DNA from: LC029 sp036676475
Lineage (GTDB): Bacteria > Bacillota > Bacilli > Aneurinibacillales > RAOX-1
NCBI GenBank assembly: GCA_036676475.1
Contig: JAKFCU010000078.1
Coordinates: 1-45,597, forward strand
Direction: 5' to 3'
DNA: 45,597 bases
Shown: piece by piece, positions 16,758 to 25,296 of the stretch
Position numbering within the stretch: the first letter of the stretch is position 1
Layout of the letters: every line of letters begins with the position of its first letter
The notes under the pieces: model-generated
Database searches by the model: none
The model's input: the letters and a program-made list of their open reading frames with translations, nothing else
Told to the model about the DNA's origin: nothing
Made by a program: the position numbers and the translations under genes

Positions 16758-17021
16758 ATTGCCCGTTCACTAGGCGATGTTGATTATGCCCTTATTAATG
16801 GAAACTTTGCGATGGAAGCAGGGTTAAAGGCAACTGACGCTTTAGCTATTGAGGATAAAGATTCGCTGGTTGCTCAGACCTTTGCCAATGTTGTAGTGGT
16901 TAAAGAAGGTGATGAAAACAAAGAAGTAATTCTAGCGTTGAAAGAAGCTCTAAATTCAGAGCAAATTAAAAAGTTTATTGAGGAAAAATATCAAGGTTCC
17001 GTGATGCCTGTTTTTGGATAA
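16741..17021 (+). pseudogene. metQ: 3' remnant of a methionine-binding lipoprotein gene (metQ)
   Basis: From about 16770 the frame encodes only the C-terminal third of a MetQ/NlpA-type substrate-binding lipoprotein: DVDYALINGNFAMEAG, LAIEDKDS, VVVKEGDENK and FIEEKYQGSVMPVF. The signal peptide, lipobox and first two thirds are absent. The only upstream start is a TTG without a ribosome site inside the preceding gene. No metN or metP lies nearby. The 5' edge coincides with a degenerate copy of the dispersed repeat, so recombination or deletion at the repeat probably made the truncation. A proper terminator still follows. Confidence 0.8.
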
Positions 17022-17074
17022 TGGTATTGATAAACAACCTTAAGGTCATACTAACATACAACAGATTTCCTTTT

Positions 17075-17100
17075 CCCCCAGCTATGTCTGGGGGCTTTTT
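17075..17100 (+). terminator. Rho-independent terminator after the metQ remnant
   Basis: CCCCCAG pairs with CTGGGGG around a 6-base loop and is followed by CTTTTT. Confidence 0.85.
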
Positions 17101-17131
17101 ACGATATTCGATCGAAAGGAATGTATGACCC

Positions 17132-17323
17132 ATGAGGTTCTTTCTTACATGTGTAAAGATCGGAATGGTGACTTCACTGCTGCTTGGCTGTCAAGCGGTC
17201 CAGGAACGGACAGATAAAGAGGCACCCAATCAAATCAAGCAAAAAGAGGGACGAAAGGAAATTAATAAATCAGGTGGCGAAAAGAACAAGAAAAAACCCA
17301 AAGAAAGCGAAGCAATGGAATAA
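17132..17323 (+). CDS. Small lipoprotein
   Basis: A 63-residue protein with a signal peptide and lipobox LLLGC (Cys20). The tail is entirely hydrophilic and lysine/glutamate-rich (KQKEGRKEINKSGGEKNKKK). GAAAGGA lies about 11 bases before the ATG and a terminator follows at once, so it is a single-gene unit. Only membrane anchoring at the outer face can be inferred. Confidence 0.6.
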   Translation: MRFFLTCVKIGMVTSLLLGCQAVQERTDKEAPNQIKQKEGRKEINKSGGEKNKKKPKESEAME

Positions 17324-17328
17324 TATAA

Positions 17329-17367
17329 GCCTGAAGATAACTCCACGGTTACTTCAGGCTTTTTTTT
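17329..17367 (+). terminator. Rho-independent terminator of the small lipoprotein gene
   Basis: AAGCCTGAAG pairs with CTTCAGGCTT, followed by a run of eight T residues. Confidence 0.85.
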
Positions 17368-17483
17368 GAATCATTTACAGATTTGTGTATTATATCAGAA
17401 AAATAAGGAATTTATCTTGCTAATTATTGTATAATAAAGGAAATTAAAATTGTAAATCGGTTAATAAACAAGGAGATTCTGTC

Positions 17484-19484
17484 ATGCTATTAAAGGATTT
17501 TTTTATTAATCTTTGTATTTTCTCCTTTTTGGTAAGTGCGGCTGCGGCATCTAGAGTTTTTGGCTTTCCTTTCATACCCATAAGATGGGCTAAACTATGC
17601 GGAGGCATTTATGCTGGAGTAGTTTCCATTGTTTTGATGATTTTTACTATTCCTTACAAGGAATTTGTATTTGATTTGCGCTTTATTCCTATCATTCTTT
17701 CTTTCGTGTACTTTGGTCGTTTAGCCGGGATGATCACCGTTGCGTTCACCCTGGTGGGACGCCTCGGGATAGGAGGTGAAATCGACCTTTCTGATTATAC
17801 GCTAGCTACGAGTACTGTGGTGCTCCTTTGTATATCCTATTTCACGAAAAAGCATCGAGTACTGCCCTATCGCAATGCCTTGTACCATGGGGGCGGATAT
17901 TTTTTTGTGTATATTTTCTTCATATTGCTTGATGATAACCTGAACCAGGAGATTTTCTTACATCTCCTGTATTTCTTCTTTGCTCTCACGGGATTAATGA
18001 TTGGAATCTTCCTGATGGAAGGTCATGATGCCTTGTATTCCTTGACGAAGCGTTTGTCCGTACTCAACGATACGTTAAGAGAATCCCAACAAGAGCTGAT
18101 GGAAACCATACGTGGACAACAGGGCGCCACCTTTAAATTTAAAAAGGTGAATGGGAAGTTTATGATTACTTTGTGTGATGGACAGATGATTCGAAGAAGA
18201 CAGCTTAATCCTCAAATCTTCTTAATCCCCAATTGGCTGGATCTTATTCCGCACGAATGGAGACCAATCATACTTTCGCACTTTGAAAGGGCTTGGAGTG
18301 GTGAGGAAGTCTCTTTTGAATTGGAATGGCCGGAACGGAAAACATACCTCATTCTCTTGCAACCCATTCTTCGAGATGGGGAGACCGTGGAAGTGGTTGG
18401 TTCTGCCCTTGACGTGTCAGAGAAAAAAAGGATGGAGATGGCTTTAGAGGAGAGCGAGGCCCAGTATCGGTTGATCGCTGAAAATACGTCCGATTTGATC
18501 GCTGTTTTTCGGGTGAATGGGAGGATAAAGTATTTATCTCCTTCTCATTTTGCTATGTTAGGCTATAGTTCCCATGATTTAATGGGAAACTCTTTTGAGA
18601 TGCTCATTCATCCTCAAGATTTCCCTCAAGTTCAAAGGGTATTGACGCAAACTTTCGTTGATCAATTACCTTCCCAAGTAGAATTTCGCTGTTTACATTC
18701 GAATGGCCATTGGATTCAACTGGAATCCCGCTGTATGCCTGTTGTTGGATCCCGTAGCGATGTTGAGCATATTGTCGTAGTTAGTCGGGATGTTTCGGAG
18801 AGAAAAAAATCAGAGGAGCTTATCGTGGTCTCTGAAAAATTGTCGGTCGTTGGGGAACTAGCCGCTGGTGTAGCCCATGAAATTCGAAATCCATTAACAA
18901 CTCTCAAGGGATTCATTCAACTGTTTAAGAAGGGAGAATTCAATCCGATTTACTTAGAATTGATTAGTTCGGAGTTAGATCGTATTGAATTGATTACCAA
19001 TGAATTTTTAATTTTGTCAAAACCGCAGGTGGTTCATTATAAGACCAAATCCATCACCGAAATCTTGAATCAAGTTGTATCTGTACTTACTCCTCAATCT
19101 ATCCTGCATAATATTAACATTCAAGAAGATTATGAAGTGGGGATTCCCTTTCTCTATTGTGAAGAGAATCAGATGAAACAGGTATTTATTAATATGATTA
19201 AAAATGCGATTGAGTCGATGCCAAAGGGTGGCCATATTTTAGTCGAGGTACGAAAAATCAGTGAACAAGTTCGGATTCGAATTCAAGACGAAGGGTGCGG
19301 AATTCCTGCGGAATTGATTCCGCGTCTAGGTGAACCGTTCTATACACTAAAGGAAAAAGGAACAGGACTTGGTTTAATGGTATGCCATAAAATTATTAAG
19401 GAGCATGGGGGAAGAATTTCCTTTCAAAGTCAGGTTGGACAAGGGACCATAGTGGATACGTTTCTTTCCCTTGCGAAGGGCTGA
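17484..19484 (+). CDS. Sensor histidine kinase, LytS-type membrane domain plus two PAS domains
   Basis: A 666-residue kinase. Residues about 1-180 form a multi-helix membrane domain with the 5TM-LYT signature (DLRFIPIILSFVYFGRLAGM, then RLGIGG). A linker and PAS-like region (about 210-315), a clear PAS (about 325-440), HisKA with VAHEIRNPLTT (phospho-acceptor His near 464) and an HATPase domain follow. The ATPase boxes NMIKNAIESM (N), DEGCGIP (G1) and GTGLGLMVCHKII (G2) are present. No response regulator is adjacent, so it is an orphan kinase. In Bacillales this layout is common among KinB-like kinases that feed the Spo0 phosphorelay; that role is inferred. AAGGAG stands 8 bases before the ATG. 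Confidence 0.9.
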   Translation: MLLKDFFINLCIFSFLVSAAAASRVFGFPFIPIRWAKLCGGIYAGVVSIVLMIFTIPYKEFVFDLRFIPIILSFVYFGRLAGMITVAFTLVGRLGIGGEIDLSDYTLATSTVVLLCISYFTKKHRVLPYRNALYHGGGYFFVYIFFILLDDNLNQEIFLHLLYFFFALTGLMIGIFLMEGHDALYSLTKRLSVLNDTLRESQQELMETIRGQQGATFKFKKVNGKFMITLCDGQMIRRRQLNPQIFLIPNWLDLIPHEWRPIILSHFERAWSGEEVSFELEWPERKTYLILLQPILRDGETVEVVGSALDVSEKKRMEMALEESEAQYRLIAENTSDLIAVFRVNGRIKYLSPSHFAMLGYSSHDLMGNSFEMLIHPQDFPQVQRVLTQTFVDQLPSQVEFRCLHSNGHWIQLESRCMPVVGSRSDVEHIVVVSRDVSERKKSEELIVVSEKLSVVGELAAGVAHEIRNPLTTLKGFIQLFKKGEFNPIYLELISSELDRIELITNEFLILSKPQVVHYKTKSITEILNQVVSVLTPQSILHNINIQEDYEVGIPFLYCEENQMKQVFINMIKNAIESMPKGGHILVEVRKISEQVRIRIQDEGCGIPAELIPRLGEPFYTLKEKGTGLGLMVCHKIIKEHGGRISFQSQVGQGTIVDTFLSLAKG

Positions 19485-19558
19485 ACATATGCTATCTTAA
19501 CTTTGTTCTTCTAAGCAACCATACTCCCTAATAAATTAGGAATATAGGGGGGTGTCCA

Positions 19559-19810
19559 ATGAAACTAATCTGGGAAAAGGTGAATGATTGGAAGTTTTGG
19601 GCTTTAGCCAATGAGCAGGAGGATTTCTATCAATTGCTCCTGCACAATAAGATTAATTCCATCAGGGGTCTTATTTATGATGATCAAGAACCTTATTTAA
19701 ATCTTGCTCATCCAAGTCATCAGGACCTGAAATCGGAAGCGAAGAAGTTTCTTGATCCTTGCACCTATGTGGAGTTTGTTAGGGAATTATATGGTCCTTT
19801 CATTAAATAA
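19559..19810 (+). CDS. Small protein of unknown function, 83 residues
   Basis: An acidic, probably soluble protein rich in aromatic residues (KVNDWKFWALANEQEDFYQL). It has a GGGGGGTG ribosome site about 6 bases before the ATG. The family is not recognised. It follows the sensor kinase by 74 bases on the same strand and could share its transcript. Confidence 0.6.
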   Translation: MKLIWEKVNDWKFWALANEQEDFYQLLLHNKINSIRGLIYDDQEPYLNLAHPSHQDLKSEAKKFLDPCTYVEFVRELYGPFIK

Positions 19811-19828
19811 CAGTACACCCTTCCGTTT

Positions 19829-19963
19829 CTAGCGAAAGAAAGCATAGACTGATTGTTCGCCAGTGAGAGGATTTTGAATGATTACTTCTATATAACCAAA
19901 GCTTAGAGAATAAATGGTGAGAATAACAGTTAATGTGACCGTCTTGAAAAGTAAACCTTTCAT
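19829..19963 (-). CDS. Small single-span membrane protein, 44 residues
   Basis: A 44-codon gene behind a very good ribosome site (TAGGAGGG, 8 bases before the ATG). The protein starts MKGLLFKTVTLTVILTIYSL, one hydrophobic helix after two positive charges, and ends in a short polar tail ending YAFFR. The Lys-flanked N-terminus and uncleaved hydrophobic core suggest a membrane-bound small protein. The family is not recognised. It is convergent with the gene ending at 19810. The rest of the 428-base stretch to 20238 shows no other gene. Confidence 0.6.
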   Translation of the reverse strand: MKGLLFKTVTLTVILTIYSLSFGYIEVIIQNPLTGEQSVYAFFR

Positions 19964-20238
19964 CCTCAAATCCCTCCTATATAATTTGGAATAGACAGGA
20001 ACTCTCTGATCGTTTACTGAGGTGAGAAGAAAGTGGGATTTATCGATAGTAAATAGGATTTGGATACAATGGGTGTGAATTAATTATATGTAATTTGGAA
20101 ATAAGTGTCAATTTAGGTGATGGCAAGGGCTTTGAGTCAGCCTCCTTTTCTGTATTCTTTTTAGGCATTTCAAGAAACACCACTTCTTCTGCCTGACATA
20201 CTCTATACCGTAGGAAAAGCAGCGGGAGGCTATAAAAG

Positions 20239-20517
20239 ATGAAGAGAAAAAAGTATTTTTATTCGCTCTTTGGTGATGACAATTATTCATCCCACACAGA
20301 TATTCAGAGTCATAGTGAAGCCTTAAAGCAAGTGAGTGGCAGGGCCTCATTTAGCGTTCATCTCCAACAGCAAAAAGGAAAGATTCTAACTCTGATTACT
20401 TTTCAAGAGCATCTTACAGGAATCGTTGAACAGGTGTATTCGGATCATATCCTTTTTCGGGTTTTAGATGTAGCCTATCATATCCCTATAACAAGTATTT
20501 TATATTTTCATGAATAA
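20239..20517 (+). CDS. Small Sm-like (DUF2642-like) protein
   Basis: A 92-residue protein. The C-terminal half (GKILTLITFQEHLTGIVEQV then SDHILFRVLDVAYHIPITSILYF) shows the same five-strand Sm-like pattern as the protein at 1543-1761; the first 40 residues are polar and Ser/His-rich. GGGAGG precedes the ATG. DUF2642-type proteins of Bacillales are often spore-linked. The opposite-strand frame at 20108-20350 is rejected. Confidence 0.6.
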   Translation: MKRKKYFYSLFGDDNYSSHTDIQSHSEALKQVSGRASFSVHLQQQKGKILTLITFQEHLTGIVEQVYSDHILFRVLDVAYHIPITSILYFHE

Positions 20518-20528
20518 AAAACAGATGA

Positions 20529-20560
20529 GTGTCGAGATCTTCGACACTCTTTTCTTTTAT
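20529..20560 (+). terminator. Rho-independent terminator
   Basis: GAGTGTCGA pairs with TCGACACTC, followed by TTTTCTTTT. It closes the Sm-like gene ending at 20517. Confidence 0.8.
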
Positions 20561-20665
20561 TTTACATTTTTTTAAAAAAAGGAAGGGAAATTGTATAGTT
20601 TGTGGAATATGTTGGGTTAATAGGGTCCAATTGGACCGGGAAAATAGAAAAATAGTGAGGGAAAC

Positions 20666-21895
20666 ATGAACCTAATTCTATCTATTTTATTGGTGGTATC
20701 TTTTCTATGGATTCAGGGCTGTGGACCTGTTGAGCTAAGAGAGAAAAGTACCATGGCTTTTGAGGTACAGCAGCAACCCCGTCTTCAAACGACTAGCCCA
20801 CAGGATTTGAATATCCCATCAGAGAATGCCAGTCCACCTGCGTCAGACACGATAAGTCAATCCAAATCTGTGGATTCTACTCCAATAGCTCCCTCAGTTG
20901 AGCCAGAAATCTATAAGGCAAAATTAGCCGCAGTAGGGGATATTCTCATTCATTCGACCGTGTACAAAGCAGCACAAACCCACAATGGCTATAATTTTAA
21001 TCCCACATTCTCGAATATGAAACCTTATCTTTCGCAAGCAGACATTACTCTTGCTAATCAGGAATCGATGATCGGGGGAGTAAAGCATGGGCTTTCGACC
21101 TATCCCAGCTTTAACAGTCCGCAGCAAATTGGGGATGCTCTTAAGGAAGCGGGAATTGATATGGTGACTGTAGCGAATAATCATACGCTAGATCGAGGGG
21201 AGAAGATTATTCAAAGCGCTTTGCAGTATTGGGATCAGTTGGGTGTTCCTTACACGGGAGCATTTAAGGATAAGTCCGATCAGCAACACATCCGCTTATT
21301 AGTGAAGAATGGCATTACTTTCTCTTTTTTAGCGTATACCTATGGAACGAATGGGATCCCCGTTCCGAAGGAAAAACCATATCTTGTGAATTTAATAGAT
21401 TTAACGAAGATCAAGCAGGAAGTAGCTTTGGCTAAACAACAGTCTGATGTCATCGTTGTGAGTTTACACTTTGGAGAAGAATACACGACTACTCCAAACG
21501 CCTATCAGAAAAAAATAGTACAAGCTTTGGCTGATGAAGGAGTTCATATCATCATTGGTCATCACCCTCATGTACTACAGCCAACTGCATGGGTGGAGGG
21601 GAAAGGTGGAAATCGTACTTTTGTAGCCTATTCGCTTGGGAATTTTTTGTCTGGCCAACGAGGATCTCTAAAGGATATTGGAGGCATCGTACAAATTGAG
21701 GTTGAGAAGGAAATAAATGATGGTAAAACTCTCATTCATTTAATTAACCCAGCTTTTGTTCCGACATGGGTTTCAAAAGACCTAAAAACCATCCATCTAT
21801 TACAGGACGTGAAGTCTAAAAAACAAGAGTTCGAAAAGATTCGTCAGCATATGAAACAGTGGATGCCGGAGTTGAAGTTTTATTTTTTTGAATAA
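20666..21895 (+). CDS. CapA/PgsA family lipoprotein (PGA_cap metallophosphatase fold)
   Basis: A 409-residue lipoprotein with lipobox IQGC (Cys19), a Pro/Ser-rich spacer to about residue 85, and then a full CapA domain. Metallophosphatase-like motifs are visible: AAVGDILIH, LANQESMIGG, VANNHTLDRG and IIGHHPHVLQP, plus SLGNFLSGQRG. CapA proteins take part in poly-gamma-glutamate synthesis or anchoring, but no capB or capC is nearby. It is therefore one of the stand-alone CapA lipoproteins of Bacillales whose substrate is unknown. The start has a modest GAGGGAAAC. Confidence 0.88.
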   Translation: MNLILSILLVVSFLWIQGCGPVELREKSTMAFEVQQQPRLQTTSPQDLNIPSENASPPASDTISQSKSVDSTPIAPSVEPEIYKAKLAAVGDILIHSTVYKAAQTHNGYNFNPTFSNMKPYLSQADITLANQESMIGGVKHGLSTYPSFNSPQQIGDALKEAGIDMVTVANNHTLDRGEKIIQSALQYWDQLGVPYTGAFKDKSDQQHIRLLVKNGITFSFLAYTYGTNGIPVPKEKPYLVNLIDLTKIKQEVALAKQQSDVIVVSLHFGEEYTTTPNAYQKKIVQALADEGVHIIIGHHPHVLQPTAWVEGKGGNRTFVAYSLGNFLSGQRGSLKDIGGIVQIEVEKEINDGKTLIHLINPAFVPTWVSKDLKTIHLLQDVKSKKQEFEKIRQHMKQWMPELKFYFFE

Positions 21896-22021
21896 AAGTT
21901 TAAGTTTCCATATCAGATCACGCAGATTTTAAGGGAATGCATTTGCTTTTCAGTCATTAGAATTTATGTTACGATTTCCATTACGATATAGAGCTTAAAA
22001 CAGCGATGGGAGGAAACTCAT

Positions 22022-23017
22022 GTGAATACAACAACACTATTAAGGATAAATGAACTAGCAGATCGTTCGGAATTTGTTGGATACTATCTGTTGAAAAATG
22101 CTATGTTAAAGAGAACCGCGGATCAAAAAGATTATTTAGATATGATTATTTCCGACACGACAGGTGAGATTCCCTTGAAATTCTGGGATATCTCAGACAT
22201 GGATAAGGAAACCTTTTTTGCCGGTTCTGTGGTAAAGGTAAAGGGACTAGTGTCCACTTATCGGGATAAACTACAAGCAAAGGTAATTCGAATACGCCTC
22301 GCTACTGAGGAAGACGGCTATCAAGTATCGGATTTTGTAAAGAGTGCCCCAGTTCCAGCAGCCGATCTCATGAATGTCATTGATCAAACGATAGAGGAAA
22401 TCCAAAATGCAAAGATGAAAAAGATTGTCCGATTTTGTGTGTCTAGGGTTAAAGAGCAGCTTTGGAGTTATCCAGCTGGCCAAACGATTCATCACAACTA
22501 TTACAGCGGTTTAGCCTATCACATCGTTCGCATGCTGGAGTTGGCGGGCTTTATTATCAAACAGCGGCCATTTCTGAATGCCGATTTACTCAGGTCAGGT
22601 ATTCTTCTCCATGATTTATGTAAAGTGGAAGAGTTTCAAGGGGGAGAGCAAGGAATTGTCACAGAGTATACGGTGCGCGGAAATTTGTTGGGGCATATTT
22701 CCATGATGAATACATGGATTTATGAGGCTGCCCTCACATTTGGGATGGAAGCTCATGATCCTGTTCTCATGGCTATTCAACACATGGTATTAAGCCATCA
22801 TGGAAAACTGGAATATGGGTCCCCGGTCCTTCCTCAACTTCCTGAAAGTGTCGCCCTATTCCAGATTGATCTCATGGATTCGCGTTTGCAGGCGATAGAA
22901 GATCATCTCAGCAATACGACAGATCCTTGCTTAACGGGGATTAAGGCGGTAGAGGGCGGAAGAATCTATCGCTTAAATTTAGAGGAAACAGATGATAGTT
23001 TAGTAGATGGTTTATAG
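22022..23017 (+). CDS. yhaM: 3'-5' exoribonuclease YhaM
   Basis: YhaM trims RNA 3' ends and is found in Gram-positive bacteria. The 331-residue protein has an N-terminal OB-fold (about 10-100; IISDTTGEIPLKFWD) and an HD domain (HHNYYSGLAYH, then LLHDLCKVEEF with the His-Asp pair, then MVLSHHGKLEYGSP). It starts at GTG with GGGAGG 7 bases upstream. The length is slightly above the B. subtilis protein (314). Confidence 0.9.
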   Translation: MNTTTLLRINELADRSEFVGYYLLKNAMLKRTADQKDYLDMIISDTTGEIPLKFWDISDMDKETFFAGSVVKVKGLVSTYRDKLQAKVIRIRLATEEDGYQVSDFVKSAPVPAADLMNVIDQTIEEIQNAKMKKIVRFCVSRVKEQLWSYPAGQTIHHNYYSGLAYHIVRMLELAGFIIKQRPFLNADLLRSGILLHDLCKVEEFQGGEQGIVTEYTVRGNLLGHISMMNTWIYEAALTFGMEAHDPVLMAIQHMVLSHHGKLEYGSPVLPQLPESVALFQIDLMDSRLQAIEDHLSNTTDPCLTGIKAVEGGRIYRLNLEETDDSLVDGL

Positions 23018-23121
23018 TTCATTGCTCACCGTTTTGGCTGGTAAAAAGGTCAGAAGGAAGTTGCCTGACATTCACGGTCAGTGATATAATTAGACTTTTC
23101 TAATCATGGAGGAGATGAGGA

Positions 23122-23352
23122 ATGTACCTTACCGTAAAAGAGACGGCAGAATATTTATCGCTGCCAGCGGACCTGATTAAACGCTTAATCCAACAAAAAC
23201 GCATTCGTGCACTCTATGATGGAGAACAATATTTAATCTTTAAGGACCAGTTCAATGAGCATCTTGAACAGGTCATTAAGTGGAAAGAAAAATGGGAAGC
23301 GGAAAATAGTGAACCGATCCCTGAGGATTGGGATGTATTGGATGAAGACTAA
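23122..23352 (+). CDS. Excisionase-family helix-turn-helix protein
   Basis: A 76-residue protein with the MerR/excisionase-type DNA-binding domain: YLTVKETAEYLSLPADLIKR, then the wing IRALYDGEQYLIFK. An acidic tail follows (IPEDWDVLDED). GGAGG is close upstream. No integrase or phage gene is nearby, so it is probably a stand-alone DNA-binding adaptor as found near sporulation or housekeeping genes. Confidence 0.8.
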   Translation: MYLTVKETAEYLSLPADLIKRLIQQKRIRALYDGEQYLIFKDQFNEHLEQVIKWKEKWEAENSEPIPEDWDVLDED

Positions 23353-23361
23353 AAAGAAAAT

Positions 23362-23387
23362 AGACCCCAGCTAGCTTGGGGTCTATT
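23362..23387. terminator. Hairpin terminator between convergent genes
   Basis: TAGACCCCA pairs with TGGGGTCTA around AGCTAGCT. It is shared by the plus-strand gene ending at 23352 and the minus-strand gene ending at 23402. Confidence 0.7.
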
Positions 23388-23401
23388 AAGTTGTGCCGAT
23401 C

Positions 23402-23647
23402 TTAGTGTTTTTTTCGCCTTTCATACCGCCTTATAATACTTTTCGCCCATCTATCCAGAACATCCTCAGATTCTCCTGTAAATTGAGCAATGTGGGATTG
23501 ATTCCCCTCCTCTGCACACCCAATGAAGGAGACCACACAATAGTGGTGTACCTTTTTGACCTCAATGTGAATGTTTCGACCGCGTTTGTCATTCCATTCA
23601 ATTAAATGCTCTAACATGTTTAAATCAGCATCCAAGTAATCTCTCAT
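23402..23647 (-). CDS. Small protein of unknown function, 81 residues
   Basis: A soluble protein with a basic C-terminus (SIIRRYERRKKH). The central part is beta-rich (GRNIHIEVKKVHHYCVVSFI). GGAAGGA lies about 11 bases before the ATG. The family is not recognised. A convergent neighbour and terminator support it as a separate transcription unit. Confidence 0.55.
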   Translation of the reverse strand: MRDYLDADLNMLEHLIEWNDKRGRNIHIEVKKVHHYCVVSFIGCAEEGNQSHIAQFTGESEDVLDRWAKSIIRRYERRKKH

Positions 23648-23845
23648 TTTAGTAATATCCTTCCATGTTTAAGGGATCCTAAATGGTTATTCCTGCGATT
23701 CTGCCCATCAATCAGTATAAGCTTTCGTGTGGTATGACTTCAAATATATTTAATTTAAATATTGACCCTCATAAAGAAAGATTTTTAATCGAATATTGTC
23801 GATATGTCAACTAGAAAATGATGGTTATAGAGAGGATGAATACTA

Positions 23846-24562
23846 GTGAAAAGCCGATGGGGGAAATTATATATAGGAGCGCTCGCCGGAGTTCTAATGG
23901 GGATGACGGGTGTACAGCAAGGGGCGTCTGCGCCGATTGATACATATATAAAGGTGGAGAGAGGACAAAGCCAGTTTGTGATTCAATTCAATCAGGAAGT
24001 CGCGCCACAAATTGGCCTAACCCTGATCCATTTGGTAAATAAGGGGGATACTGTGTGGAGTATTGCAGGCAAATATGGGGTATCTGTAAATGAACTGGCA
24101 AAATTGAACCGACTTAATTTACAACAACCGTTACTGATTAATCAAAGAGTACTCGTACCTGCAAAACCCACACCTGCCGTTCAGTCAAGGGGACAAAAAC
24201 AAGTTCAGCTCTACCTTTTTGTAAATGAGAAGGACGCGCCTTTAATGAAAAAAACGAATCAATCCCAAGGGATGAAATCACATTTGGTACAGAATGGGGA
24301 GACGATCTACTCCATTGCAAGAAAATATAAAATTACTGAAGATGAACTCAGGCAAGCCAATGGACTTAAAGAAAATAGTTATCTTTTAATAGGTCAAACA
24401 TTAAAAGTTCCACAAATTCTATACCATTCCATAAAACGTGGTGAAACGTTGACTCAGATCTCCCGCAAATACAATACATCTGTCCAACGGCTTCTAATGG
24501 ACAATTCTTTAACGCTTGACGAGCACATCGTTATAGGTCAGCAGTTGAAAATCGTGAACTAA
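23846..24562 (+). CDS. Exported protein with three LysM domains
   Basis: A 238-residue protein with a Sec signal peptide (about 1-28, ending GVQQGASA) and three LysM repeats. These are at about 60-108 (HLVNKGDTVWSIAGKYGVS), 145-189 (HLVQNGETIYSIARKYKIT) and 192-238 (HSIKRGETLTQISRKYNTS). LysM binds N-acetylglucosamine in peptidoglycan or spore cortex. There is no catalytic domain, so it is an anchoring or coat/cortex-associated protein rather than a hydrolase. It starts at GTG behind GAGAGGA. Confidence 0.85.
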   Translation: MKSRWGKLYIGALAGVLMGMTGVQQGASAPIDTYIKVERGQSQFVIQFNQEVAPQIGLTLIHLVNKGDTVWSIAGKYGVSVNELAKLNRLNLQQPLLINQRVLVPAKPTPAVQSRGQKQVQLYLFVNEKDAPLMKKTNQSQGMKSHLVQNGETIYSIARKYKITEDELRQANGLKENSYLLIGQTLKVPQILYHSIKRGETLTQISRKYNTSVQRLLMDNSLTLDEHIVIGQQLKIVN

Positions 24563-24608
24563 AATACCTTCCTTGTCCGGGTTATCATCAGGTTAAGGGC
24601 TATTGTAC

Positions 24609-24675
24609 AAAAAAAAGGCCTTCCATGATCCGGAAGGCAAACTCTCAAGCCTAAACGCTTTCCGTTTAGTCTGAC
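24609..24675 (-). ncRNA. Candidate small RNA, family member 1
   Basis: A compact minus-strand unit. Its promoter has -35 GAGACA (24710-24705), a 17-base spacer and TATAAT (24687-24682). The RNA of about 67 nt has a hairpin CTAAACG/CGTTTAG with a GAAAG loop, the linker GCTTGAGAGTTTGCC, and a terminator stem CCTTCC/GGAAGG followed by eight T. The hairpin and linker match the candidate at 28813-28882. No open frame fits. Confidence 0.55.
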
Positions 24676-24776
24676 CATCTAATTATACGCTTTCAGATGA
24701 AAAATGTCTCTATATATTTTCGTCGGATTCTTAACAATAATATTATCCTTTATTATGAAACATGCTATAATAGAAA

Positions 24777-24853
24777 TAGTTAATCTTTTCTCGGTTAGGT
24801 TTGAGCGGTTTTATTGCCTTGACGTTCCTTTTTAGGAACGTCCTTTTCTTTTT
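24777..24853 (+). ncRNA. Candidate small RNA, family member 3 (diverged)
   Basis: A plus-strand unit with the extended -10 TGCTATAAT (24763-24771). Then come a wobble-containing hairpin TTAATC/GGTTAG, the linker GTTTGAGCGGTTTTATTGCC and a strong terminator GACGTTCC/GGAACGTC with a T-rich tail. It is divergent from member 1 and sits directly upstream of the csoR promoter. It could instead be an attenuated csoR leader. Confidence 0.45.
24821..24853 (+). terminator. Rho-independent terminator upstream of csoR
   Basis: The stem GACGTTCC/GGAACGTC has a TTTTTA loop and is followed by CTTTTCTTTTT. It isolates csoR from upstream transcription. Confidence 0.85.
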
Positions 24854-24878
24854 ATACGATGTAGGGGTATAGTATAAT
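24854..24878 (+). promoter_or_regulatory. csoR promoter with a putative CsoR operator
   Basis: ATACGATGTAGGGGTAT (24854-24870) has the same length, ATAC/GTAT ends and G-rich right half as known CsoR boxes. It overlaps the spacer just before TATAAT (24873-24878). The gene is therefore probably repressed by its own product when copper is low. Confidence 0.55.
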
Positions 24879-24905
24879 AAAGAGCAAAGAAGAGAGGGCG
24901 AAGAA

Positions 24906-25223
24906 ATGGAAAATACAGAACATCACTGTCATCCAGCAGATGAAGAAAGAAGAAGTGCACATTCGGATAAAGTAAAAGCAAATTTGGTTACTCGATTAAA
25001 CCGAATCGAAGGTCAAATTCGTGGTGTGCGTGGCATGGTTGAAAAGGATGTCTACTGTGATGCCATTTTAAACCAAATTGCTGCCATCCAAGCTGCCTTG
25101 AATGGGGTGGGGAAACTTCTCCTAGAAGGCCATATGAAAAGCTGCGTGATAGATCGCATTCGAGAAGGAGACCATGAGGTTATTGATGAATTGTTGAAAA
25201 CCATGAATAAATTAATGAAATAA
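24906..25223 (+). CDS. csoR: Copper-sensing transcriptional repressor CsoR
   Basis: A 105-residue DUF156-family repressor that leaves DNA on binding Cu(I). The ligand set is intact with the exact family spacing: Cys51 (KDVYCDA), His76 and Cys80 (LEGHMKSC). The conserved LNRIEGQIRGV helix is also present. A His-rich N-terminus (HHCHPADEE) may add metal affinity. GAGAGGG lies 8 bases before the ATG. The usual copZA partner genes are not adjacent, so regulated copper-export genes must lie elsewhere. Confidence 0.92.
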   Translation: MENTEHHCHPADEERRSAHSDKVKANLVTRLNRIEGQIRGVRGMVEKDVYCDAILNQIAAIQAALNGVGKLLLEGHMKSCVIDRIREGDHEVIDELLKTMNKLMK

Positions 25224-25251
25224 GGTTTATGAATAGCTATGGCTAAAAGCC

Positions 25252-25286
25252 GAAAGGATGTCCTAAATCTGATAGGACATCCTTTC
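25252..25286. terminator. Shared bidirectional terminator of csoR and the peptide gene
   Basis: A perfect 14-bp stem (GAAAGGATGTCCTA with its complement) around a 7-base loop lies between the convergent ends of csoR (25223) and the 28-codon peptide gene (25297). Confidence 0.85.
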
Positions 25287-25296
25287 TCTATTTTGA

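Noticed and set aside
24631..24670. c-di-GMP-I riboswitch-like GGCAAAC ... AAGCC pattern
   Set aside because: The hairpin between the two conserved segments and the second half of the aptamer are missing, and the segment fits better as a minus-strand small RNA matching another copy in the window.
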